This document shows, one piece after another, positions 32,977 to 39,089 of a DNA stretch of 39,089 nucleotides. Origin of the DNA: Candidatus Oleimmundimicrobium americanum (lineage in GTDB: Bacteria; Actinomycetota; Aquicultoria; UBA3085; Oleimmundimicrobiaceae); assembly GCA_002366545.1 (NCBI GenBank), contig DFBH01000032.1, forward strand, positions 1-39,089, in the 5' to 3' direction. Position 1 is the first letter of the stretch, and each line of letters starts with the position of its first letter. The translations under genes and the position numbers were made by a program. Under the pieces are notes generated by a model. It was not told the origin of the DNA. It did not search any database and saw only the letters and a list, made by a program, of their open reading frames with translations.

Positions 32977-34416
32977 TTAGTTGTAAACCTGAATGCTGTT
33001 TGATGTAGCCGTTGCGCTGGTTTGTTTATACTGCGTCTTAGCAATACAATTAAACGTTTCAGCGGTTTCAACATCAGCGCCAACAGTTTCATCAGCAACA
33101 GCTATTGTGCCTGTCCAGGTAGCCTTGGTTCCGTCTGTTGAAATAGCATCAAGAACCATGTTTTCAGCTACACCCCAAGTTGACTTGTAAGTTGTGTTGT
33201 CAGGACCAAGCGCCCTAACATCAACCTGAACATCATTTACAGTATCACAAGCCACACCAGTTGAAGCATCAGTTGACAACTCATAATTCGAAGCCACCGT
33301 AACTTCAACAACATCACCATCAACAAATACACCGCCAATGCCTGTAGCAGTACCTCCTACTACAGCAGAGGTAATAACAGGAACAGCCGGTTTTACCCAA
33401 CCGTTACAGGATACCTCTTTAGCGATAGCTTCCTCGGTTGAAGTGTTAACAGCGCTAGTTCCACCAAGGACATATACACCTTGACGATCAACAATACTAT
33501 CATCCGGACAAACCGTATCCAACCAAGTCTGAACGCTTGAACTAATCGGCGTCAAGATAACAGGAAGATTAAGTGCGCCACCGGCTAAAGCATCCGGGAA
33601 GTTGGTACCGGTAGTAAAGCAAGCACCACCGGCCATAACCAAATCATTAGCGACGTTTCCAACCATATCCTTCAAAACCTCAACGCAGGTCGCGTAACGA
33701 TCCGCGCCGGCTTTGCGAACGATGCTCGCAGCATTCGGGCACTCACTCACCATCGAGTTCTTGACAGAATCGGAAATAGCCACCGTTCCACCGATGAAAG
33801 TCATTGTGCCACTGATATTAGCGCGATTTGCCTGAATCCAATCCATCGTCTTTTGAGGAACACTGTTTGAACCCGTTAAGATGATTGGCTGACCATAGTA
33901 AGAAGCGCAAAGCGCGTCCGGAAAATTCTCACCGGTACAAACAACGATGTTGGCAAGAGGAAGAAGAGTTGCATCAGCAATCATGGTTGCGGTCTCATAA
34001 CGATCGGCGCCAGCAAGACGAGTAATCGATACGCCAGTCATAGCATCAACTTCTGTTGCTACAGCAGCAGAAATAGCGGCCGTGCCACCAAGAATATAAA
34101 CGTTGTTTGCAGCAAGCCTCGTGATTTCAGCTTTTGTTGCAGCATCCAAAGAAGTAGATGAAGTTAAAAGAACCGGGCAACAAAGCGTTTGAGCCAAAAC
34201 ACCACCAGCTAAAGCATCAGGATACATATCGCTCCTGGCCAAAACAACGTCTCCAGCTGAACCAACTACGTTTGAAATCTCAACGGCGGTTTCAATCCTT
34301 GTCGCGCCAGCAAGCCTTGTGGTCCATGCTGTATCCGCGAAAGCGGTGCCGGCCATACCGATAACCATGGTAAGAACCATAGCGGTAATTAAAATTAAGC
34401 TAACTGATTTTCTCAT
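32977..34416 (-). CDS. secreted CWB2 surface protein
   Basis: This 479-residue exported protein has a signal peptide (about 1-27, ending AGTAFA). Three CWB2 repeats start at residues 34 (RLAGATRIETA), 133 (RLAGADRYETA) and 234 (RKAGADRYATC). A C-terminal beta-rich domain (about 350-479, PVITSAVVGG ... VEVTVASNYEL) is likely Ig-like and unassigned. CWB2 modules bind anionic wall polymers. No enzymatic domain is present, so it may be an abundant surface-layer type protein. The strong terminator, clear AAGGGGG ribosome site and long leader fit high expression. The start at 34416 gives a standard signal peptide; an upstream start at 34467 adds a hydrophilic stretch and is rejected. Confidence 0.9.
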   Translation of the reverse strand: MRKSVSLILITAMVLTMVIGMAGTAFADTAWTTRLAGATRIETAVEISNVVGSAGDVVLARSDMYPDALAGGVLAQTLCCPVLLTSSTSLDAATKAEITRLAANNVYILGGTAAISAAVATEVDAMTGVSITRLAGADRYETATMIADATLLPLANIVVCTGENFPDALCASYYGQPIILTGSNSVPQKTMDWIQANRANISGTMTFIGGTVAISDSVKNSMVSECPNAASIVRKAGADRYATCVEVLKDMVGNVANDLVMAGGACFTTGTNFPDALAGGALNLPVILTPISSSVQTWLDTVCPDDSIVDRQGVYVLGGTSAVNTSTEEAIAKEVSCNGWVKPAVPVITSAVVGGTATGIGGVFVDGDVVEVTVASNYELSTDASTGVACDTVNDVQVDVRALGPDNTTYKSTWGVAENMVLDAISTDGTKATWTGTIAVADETVGADVETAETFNCIAKTQYKQTSATATSNSIQVYN

Positions 34417-34514
34417 ATTTACACCCCCTTTCAAATGGGATAAATTTTTCAAATTGCTTTTAATCAATATCGTTTCCCTCCCTTCTTAAGGAGATTTCTT
34501 TCTTTTTATGCTAA

Positions 34515-34531
34515 AAGCCCAATATGGGCTT
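34515..34531 (-). promoter_or_regulatory. small hairpin in the leader of the CWB2 gene
   Basis: AAGCCCA and TGGGCTT with a 3-base loop lie about 100 bp before the start codon. On the minus strand TTTTA follows, so it may act as a weak terminator/attenuator or as a 5' mRNA stabiliser. A TATAAT (34614-34619) further upstream has no convincing -35 partner. Confidence 0.4.
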
Positions 34532-34707
34532 ATAACCACACTTGATAAAAGTTATTTCTCTATATAAGCAAAAAATCCTTCTATTTACGCAAAATTTAAA
34601 AATAATTTAACTTATTATACGAAAAACTTCTATTAAAGATACGGTTTTTTTATAAAAAACTTATTTTTTTATAAAAAAATTTAAAGTGAAAGTTGAAAAA
34701 ACATTTT

Positions 34708-34900
34708 AAAAACCGAGATTGCTTCGGTCGTTACACTCCCTCGCAATGACGATTGAGTTTGAGATTGCTTTGTCCCCCACATCTCTTCGCCTGCCTGGCC
34801 GATAGGCACTGCAATGACGATTGAGTTTGAGATTGCTTTGTCCTGACAAATCGGGACCCCCAATGACACCCCTTAATCCCCTCCCATCAAGGGAGTGGAA
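34708..34900. repeat. GAGATTGC-type repeats with GC-rich palindrome
   Basis: Three units start GAGATTGC (34714, 34760, 34829) and two are closed by a CAATGACG string; each pair is joined by ATTGAGTTT. One unit contains CGCCTGCCTGGCC, and a diverged CCCCTCCCATCAAGGGAG palindrome follows. Of the 34417-35498 spacer, about 34540-34690 is AT-rich DNA with no other feature seen. Confidence 0.7.
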
Positions 34901-35071
34901 ATAAAAAAACCTGCCGATAGGCGTTTAAATGACACCTTTACCGTCACTGCTTGTCTGTTTCAAGCATAGCAATCTTCAGTTTACAATTCGACGCTCTTTA
35001 AGTGTTTGTTAACCAGTTTCATTTACAAATTTATGTTAGGGAAAAACTTTATTAAAGTCAAGGAAAATTTA

Positions 35072-35290
35072 GAAGTTAGCTGCCAGTCCCCCAACCATCA
35101 GCTTTCAGGGAAAACAGCAGAGAGCTTAGAGCTTTGGAGCAGAGAGCTTGGAGTATAAGAAAAACCGACAAACAAACCAAAACCAGCCATCTAACAAAGT
35201 GCAGCTTATCGAGATTGCCGCGTTGCTATCGCTCCTCCCCGCCTACCTGAGACATTCATCGGCGGGCAGGCCCAATGAAAAAATAATATG
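35072..35290. repeat. heptad array and GAGATTGC/GC-rich repeat
   Basis: GCTGCCAGTCCCCCAACC-like CAGnnnn heptads (35080-35108), AGAGCTT/AGAGCTT/TGGAGCA units (35117-35155), then GAGATTGCCGCG (35211) with a GCGGGCAGGC string before CCAATGA. Confidence 0.6.
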
Positions 35291-35381
35291 ACACTCTTCG
35301 ATGATGTAGAAAGAGTATACTGTTCCTCACGATAATCAGGAAAGAAGTTTGTCATTTTGTTTCTTAGAATGCAATATTAAA

Positions 35382-35420
35382 ATGGATAATTATTTATCCA
35401 TATAAACAACAAATTTATCC
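35382..35420. promoter_or_regulatory. possible operator of the MntA/HepT module
   Basis: ATGGATAA and TTATCCAT form an inverted repeat with a 4-base spacer (35382-35401), and a further TTATCCA lies at 35414-35420, 20 bp from the one in the right arm. It is about 80 bp upstream of the first gene of a toxin-antitoxin type pair. No clear promoter was found with it. Confidence 0.4.
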
Positions 35421-35498
35421 AAAACGTCAATTTGCCTTCCGTTCTCCAAGTGTGTTATCTTTTGAGCAGGCCATGTCCACCATTTAGGAGATTTTGCC

Positions 35499-35906
35499 GT
35501 GAAAGATTTAGAGCCACTAAAAAAAGAGATTGTTCAAATCTGTAAAAAAAATAGCGTTGCTTTGGCTTATCTTTTGGGTTCTCAGGCAAAAAACAAAACA
35601 ACCCTCCTTAGCGATATAGATATAGCTGTTTTGTTTGATAAAACAGTCTCTCCAAAGAAGTACTCAAATTCTCAAGTAAAACTAACAAACATCTTTATGG
35701 GCCTTTTTGAGACAAACGACATCGACATTTCAATCTTAAATATATCAACTCCCTTGTTTAAATTTAACGCAATTTCAGGAAAACTCCTTTACGCAGCATC
35801 AAGTAAAGATAAAATCCATTTTGAGGTTGCCGCAAGAAAAGAGTGCTTTGACACACAAAAAATTCGGAGTGCTCAATACAAAGCTCTTGCTGCTCGCCAC
35901 CTATAA
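35499..35906 (+). CDS. mntA: MntA-type nucleotidyltransferase antitoxin
   Basis: This 135-residue minimal nucleotidyltransferase has the signature GSQAKNKTTLLSDIDIAVL, i.e. GS followed by DxD (DID), and a third acidic site in NDIDISIL. In the MntA-HepT type VII system the enzyme transfers AMP to the HepT ribonuclease and silences it. It starts with GTG behind AGGAG and ends 12 bp before the HepT gene. The order antitoxin-toxin is typical. Confidence 0.88.
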   Translation: MKDLEPLKKEIVQICKKNSVALAYLLGSQAKNKTTLLSDIDIAVLFDKTVSPKKYSNSQVKLTNIFMGLFETNDIDISILNISTPLFKFNAISGKLLYAASSKDKIHFEVAARKECFDTQKIRSAQYKALAARHL

Positions 35907-35918
35907 GGAGGACCAATC

Positions 35919-36335
35919 ATGTTGGATTTGGAAACCATCAAAGAAAGACTTCGAGCTCTTGAAGAATATGTTTTTGAAATCAAAAAATATCAACATCTAA
36001 CCAAAGAATATCTCGAATCTAATTTGGGAGAGCTGTGGAAAGTTGAACATGGACTACAACTTGCAATTGAGTGCGTGCTTGATATCGGAAATCACATCAT
36101 CGCCGAAGAAAACCTCGGCAGTCCCAAAACATACAAAGAAATCATCGAGATATTGGGAGATAAAAAAGTTATTCCATCAGAATTGGCAAAAGAGATGAAG
36201 GGAATAGCCGGTTTTCGAAATATCCTTATCCACGATTATATAAAGGTTGACGTCAATGAAGTCCACCGCAATCTGCAAGAAGGCCCCAAGCAATTTGAGC
36301 AATTTATTAAGATAATTATAAAATATATTGGATAG
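35919..36335 (+). CDS. hepT: HepT-type HEPN ribonuclease toxin
   Basis: This all-helical 138-residue HEPN protein (DUF86/HepT) has the R-x4-H-x-Y motif fully present as RNILIHDY (about 106-113). The Arg and His are the ribonuclease residues and the Tyr is the known AMPylation target in characterised HepT. AAGGAGG gives a strong ribosome site. It pairs with the gene just upstream. Likely a tRNA- or mRNA-cleaving growth inhibitor. Confidence 0.9.
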   Translation: MLDLETIKERLRALEEYVFEIKKYQHLTKEYLESNLGELWKVEHGLQLAIECVLDIGNHIIAEENLGSPKTYKEIIEILGDKKVIPSELAKEMKGIAGFRNILIHDYIKVDVNEVHRNLQEGPKQFEQFIKIIIKYIG

Positions 36336-36366
36336 TTGACGGACTGAGCGGGAAGAATTGTTTGCT

Positions 36367-36798
36367 TTAAGTTGAAATCAACAATTTTTTAACCACATCG
36401 ATGAAAACCTTGGCACTCTCAAGCATATCTTCAGCTGCATCTTTCGAAAACTCACCATAATAATCAGCATTCTCCCGTAAAGTCTTACCAAATTGAAGAG
36501 CTTCGACTAATTTGTGGTCTATAAGTCTCTTCTCGACAAACAAAGCTCTTATGCTCTCAACTAAGCAGTAGTGACTTCTTTCCCGAAAACCTTTGGAGTA
36601 AAGTAAAGCTCTCGCCGAATGGAACATGGAGTAATATGCTTGAATTGTACTCCATTTAAAATTGCCTTCCTTAAAGCTATTTTGAGAAGCGCCGTAGTCA
36701 AATTTAGCTTGACCGATTTCCTTTGAAACAAGCTTTTTGGCTCTCTCAAAGGAAATAATCTTCTTTTTCTTAAGACATTCATCAAATTTTCTACTCAT
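36367..36798 (-). CDS. HEPN-domain protein of a second NT/HEPN pair
   Basis: This 143-residue helical HEPN protein has AKFDYGASQNSFKEGNFKWSTIQAYYSMFHSARALL followed by GFRERSHYCLVESI. It belongs to the HEPN group that pairs with separate minimal nucleotidyltransferases. The RX4-6H ribonuclease motif is not clear: RERSH has too short a gap, so this may be a substrate-binding HEPN rather than an active toxin. Its start overlaps the nucleotidyltransferase gene by 8 bp with GGGAGAGGG upstream. It ends 31 bp from the end of the hepT gene on the other strand. Confidence 0.85.
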   Translation of the reverse strand: MSRKFDECLKKKKIISFERAKKLVSKEIGQAKFDYGASQNSFKEGNFKWSTIQAYYSMFHSARALLYSKGFRERSHYCLVESIRALFVEKRLIDHKLVEALQFGKTLRENADYYGEFSKDAAEDMLESAKVFIDVVKKLLIST

Positions 36799-37333
36799 TT
36801 TCCCTCTCCCAAAGTATCAGGCCTCTCTCGATTTCACCATAAAAAATCGGGTCCTTTTTTTTCAAGGAAGGAACATCTATCGGTTTCTTGACAATCAATT
36901 GAATTTTCTCAGCTAATTGGCTATCTTCAACGATGTCGAGAATTTTTCTATGGTTGTTGCTTAAAACAAAAAGGTCAAAATCACTTTCTTCAATATTTGT
37001 TCCGGAAGCAGCGCTGCCAAAAAGAACAACTTTTTGGCTAACACTCCTTACCTTAGCAAGGAGTGGGTCAAGCACGATCAGATTCGCAATTAGTTTAAGT
37101 TGTCTGATAAGTGGATTTTTTAAGTCAACTGTGTAAAAAGACATTCTGCCCCGTTTTTCAACTACTACCAGGTTATCTTCAGCTAAATCTTTCAAAGCAA
37201 AATTAATACCGGCACGGCTGACATTTGTTGCTTCTTTAATCTCCCTTTCTGTATATTTATAAGTGGGGTTGGAAATTAAAAAGAAGAGAGCTTTATGATA
37301 GTTGGTAAAAAATAGTTTCTCTTGTATCCTCAT
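36791..37333 (-). CDS. winged-helix/nucleotidyltransferase fusion
   Basis: This 180-residue two-domain protein has an N-terminal winged helix (about 8-75, KYTEREIKEATNVSRAGINF, then LAEDNLVVVEKRGRMSFYTV) and a C-terminal minimal nucleotidyltransferase (about 85-175) with LFGSAASGTNIEESDFDLFVL, i.e. GS plus DFD. It combines a DNA-binding regulator with the modifying enzyme, so it can repress its own operon. The start at 37333 has AGGA at nine bases; a TTG at 37342 is too close to the ribosome site. A strong promoter and inverted repeat lie just upstream. Confidence 0.87.
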   Translation of the reverse strand: MRIQEKLFFTNYHKALFFLISNPTYKYTEREIKEATNVSRAGINFALKDLAEDNLVVVEKRGRMSFYTVDLKNPLIRQLKLIANLIVLDPLLAKVRSVSQKVVLFGSAASGTNIEESDFDLFVLSNNHRKILDIVEDSQLAEKIQLIVKKPIDVPSLKKKDPIFYGEIERGLILWERENE

Positions 37334-37347
37334 TTTATTCAATCCTA

Positions 37348-37383
37348 TTCTAATATATTAGATACAAATCTATAATATTAGAA
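37348..37383. promoter_or_regulatory. inverted-repeat operator of the wHTH-NT/HEPN module
   Basis: Two 16-bp arms (TTCTAATATATTAGAT and its near complement, two mismatches) flank ACAA. The left arm itself contains the perfect palindrome CTAATATATTAG (37350-37361). It overlaps the -10 element and transcription start of the module, the expected site for its own winged-helix domain. Confidence 0.7.
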
Positions 37384-37400
37384 CATTAAGACACTGTCAA
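37372..37400 (-). promoter_or_regulatory. promoter of the wHTH-NT/HEPN module
   Basis: On the minus strand TTGACA (37395-37400), a 17-bp spacer and TATTAT (37372-37377), 38 bp before the start codon at 37333. Confidence 0.8.
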
Positions 37401-37419
37401 CCAAATGTTAAGTTCAGCC

Positions 37420-37598
37420 CTTAAAGGGCAGCCACCCGTCTCCAGTCTCCAGCCACCAGGAAAAACAGCTTAGAGCTTAGAGCGAAGAGCATAGAGATTA
37501 GAGCACGGAGCGGAGAGTATGATTAAAACCGAGATTGCTATGCCGTGCCTACAGGCCTGCCTGCCGGTAAGCACGGTAGGCAGGGCGGGGGCGGGGGA
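37420..37598. repeat. composite heptad/GC-rich repeat
   Basis: CAGCCAC/CAGTCTC/CAGCCAC heptads (37431-37460), AGAGCTT/AGAGCGA/AGAGCAT/AGAGATT/AGAGCAC units (37470-37510), GAGATTGC (37531) and CCTGCCTGCCGG ... GGTAGGCAGG (37556-37585). A GGGGATT/AATCCCC hairpin overlaps the stop codon of the next gene. Confidence 0.65.
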
Positions 37599-39089
37599 TT
37601 AAATCCCCAGGGTATCTGCAACCTCACCATCAATCGCACTTGAAACGGCGCCGGAGCCGCCAATTATATAAGGCCCGTTTATGGACGTTCTCTTGGCCTC
37701 AAGATAACTTTTTATGCCAAGAGGAAGCTCATCCGGTTTAACAAGAAGAAGCGGGGATGAATTCTTCGACGCAAGAGGCGCCGCGGAAAGAGCATCGGGA
37801 AAATTATCGCCTCTGGTTATGTATACATTTACCGGAGCCTTGAAGTATCGACTGACAATCTGATAGGCGGTGTCATATCTGTCCGCGCCATCTATCCTTT
37901 CTGAAACGGTTATACCTTTTTCCTCAAGCATATCTTGAACATTTTGAGAAACCGCTCCGGTCCCTCCCACTATAATCACACTGCTTATATTTAGGGCTAA
38001 AAGAGCATCTTCCGTAGCTTTAGGAAGAAAATCCTTTTTGACAAGAAGTATCGGTTTTTGGTTTGCGGCCGAATAGCTCGATATAGCCAATGCGTCGGCA
38101 AAATTCTCACCCGTGGCAATTATTGCCTCCGTTCCCTGAACTTCAAGATTATTCGCGATATTTGCAGCCGTTACGTATCTGTCCGCCCCACCTATTCTAT
38201 CTACGGTAGTAACAAAGCTTTTTAATTGAGATTCAACCGTGTTCGATATTGCCCCTGTTCCTCCCAAAATATAAGCATGGTTTGCGCCCAGCCTTTTTAT
38301 TTCAGCTTCCGTTTCGGCAGTTAAGGCACTACTTTCGGTAAGAAATATGGGGCAGGAATTTTTATGCGCCAAAGCCGCTCCCGCCAGCGCATCGGGAAAA
38401 TTGTCTCCCCGGGCAATTACCACTACATTAGATGTTTCCCAACCTTTAGCAGATACCGCGCACGAGGTCGAGTAGCGGTTTGAGCCGGCAAGACGAGGAA
38501 TGCGAGAAATGGTAAACCAGGTGCTTTCTATTTCGTTTGTGCCAAGCGCGCTCCTAAAGGCACTTCCGGAAATCTCTTTCACACCTTCGGTTCCCGTTAT
38601 TTCAACCGTCCCCACCCTCCTCGGCCCGCGCGTAGATGTTATTTTAAGGCCGGTTAAGGTGCCGAGGACCTTTGTAGGATACTCCGTAACATTATCCGCG
38701 TTTACTTTCGTGTATGCATTTAATTTAGTCTCAAGCTCAGAAACAAGATAGGTTGCGCTCCAGTTGCGATGATGAGAGCTTGTGCAGTAAGGGCAATCAA
38801 CAGCCTTGCAATAATCTCGAGAACTTGACCATACGTCCTCGGAATTTTCAGTCGAGCCGCCGCAAGTAGAATGATAGTAAGCGGTGATTGGAGAACCCTC
38901 GCACATAATCAATTTTCCGGCCGTAGCGTCAACGGCCGCGTTTGTGCTTGTCGCTTCGTGGTCTTTTCCCAAATATACCTGATTGGCAGTAGTAGCAAGT
39001 AAATCATAACTGCCAGAGTCGCTGATATTTTTAAGCGCGTAGTTCCTGGCCGCGCACGCTTGAGCTTTAAGGGCTTCGAGATGCCAGCT
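37599..39089 (-). CDS. SpoIID/LytB-type protein with three CWB2 repeats, 5' end beyond the window
   Basis: The reading frame is open to the window edge, so at least 496 residues are present and the N-terminus is missing. It opens in the SpoIID domain with SWHLEALKAQACAARNYAL and YYHSTCGGSTENSEDVWSS, and CPYC; the Cys residues could bind zinc. The catalytic Glu expected just before SWH lies outside. CWB2 repeats begin near partial residues 197 (RLAGSNRYSTS), 298 (RIGGADRYVTA) and 396 (RIDGADRYDTA). It is a paralogue of the 20529-22604 product. Both are probable wall-anchored glycan-strand cleaving enzymes. An internal TTG at 38972 is not the real start. Confidence 0.9.
   Translation of the reverse strand, partial: SWHLEALKAQACAARNYALKNISDSGSYDLLATTANQVYLGKDHEATSTNAAVDATAGKLIMCEGSPITAYYHSTCGGSTENSEDVWSSSRDYCKAVDCPYCTSSHHRNWSATYLVSELETKLNAYTKVNADNVTEYPTKVLGTLTGLKITSTRGPRRVGTVEITGTEGVKEISGSAFRSALGTNEIESTWFTISRIPRLAGSNRYSTSCAVSAKGWETSNVVVIARGDNFPDALAGAALAHKNSCPIFLTESSALTAETEAEIKRLGANHAYILGGTGAISNTVESQLKSFVTTVDRIGGADRYVTAANIANNLEVQGTEAIIATGENFADALAISSYSAANQKPILLVKKDFLPKATEDALLALNISSVIIVGGTGAVSQNVQDMLEEKGITVSERIDGADRYDTAYQIVSRYFKAPVNVYITRGDNFPDALSAAPLASKNSSPLLLVKPDELPLGIKSYLEAKRTSINGPYIIGGSGAVSSAIDGEVADTLGI

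Noticed and set aside
34417..34560. Cyclic-di-GMP or other riboswitch in the CWB2 leader
   Set aside because: Only one short hairpin is seen; the conserved core strings of known riboswitch classes are absent.

Overview
The window (39,089 bp, AT-rich) reads as a chromosome segment of an anaerobic, flagellated, Gram-positive-type bacterium. The evidence is a wall-anchoring CWB2 (cell wall-binding repeat 2) module on four exported proteins, two SpoIID/LytB-type surface enzymes, lipobox lipoproteins, a FliD homologue behind a SigD-like promoter, and ferredoxin-containing P-loop ATPases with NifX-domain partners. The SpoIID-CWB2 architecture and DUF5667-type anti-sigma protein suggest a deep-branching, low-GC actinobacterial lineage or a clostridial relative. 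This affiliation is inference; the window holds no rRNA gene.

Layout. (1) 109-5508, minus strand: one tight unit fur-feoA-feoB-mrp-dnaJ-like-HAD-ccdA-TPR, behind a consensus promoter whose start region carries a Fur box. It couples ferrous iron uptake to Fe-S handling and thiol redox. (2) 5527-7313, plus: fliD with a SigD/FliA-like promoter and no other flagellar gene nearby. (3) 7343-10570, minus: a DUF134 regulator, two NifX-domain proteins and two MinD-type ATPases with inserted ferredoxin domains, resembling the orange-protein clusters of anaerobes. (4) 10707-11757: an unknown membrane protein, a possible gene remnant and tRNA-Leu(GAG). (5) 12245-18343, minus: a Dpp/Opp-type peptide ABC transporter whose binding-protein gene is separated from the permease and ATPase genes by a terminator and repeats. 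(6) 18536-28283: secG, a GT4 glycosyltransferase, a membrane protein plus SpoIID-CWB2 enzyme, an ECF sigma/anti-sigma pair, a subtilase with CWB2 repeats, and an ArsR-type regulator under a long perfect palindrome. (7) 28683-31577: an O-antigen ligase-like TPR protein and a lipoprotein. (8) 31578-39089: repeat-rich spacers around a secreted CWB2 protein, two tail-to-tail nucleotidyltransferase/HEPN modules, and a second SpoIID-CWB2 gene cut by the window edge.

The most unusual feature lies outside the genes. Nearly every larger spacer is filled with degenerate tandem arrays of a 7-bp period. They use several sub-motifs (GCTCTnn, CAGCnnC, GTnnnnn, TTAnCCT, CCAATTT) and mix with GAGATTGC...CTCGCAATGACG repeats, GC-rich palindromes and two TIR-bounded elements. 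Arrays run up to or into the 3' ends of genes and seem to supply some stop codons. A related GC-rich palindrome sits inside a coding sequence as an apparent in-frame eight-residue insertion.

Sequence motifs, spacing and start choices were read directly. Family assignments rest on recognised motifs without database searches. Regulatory claims are inferences from promoter and palindrome geometry.
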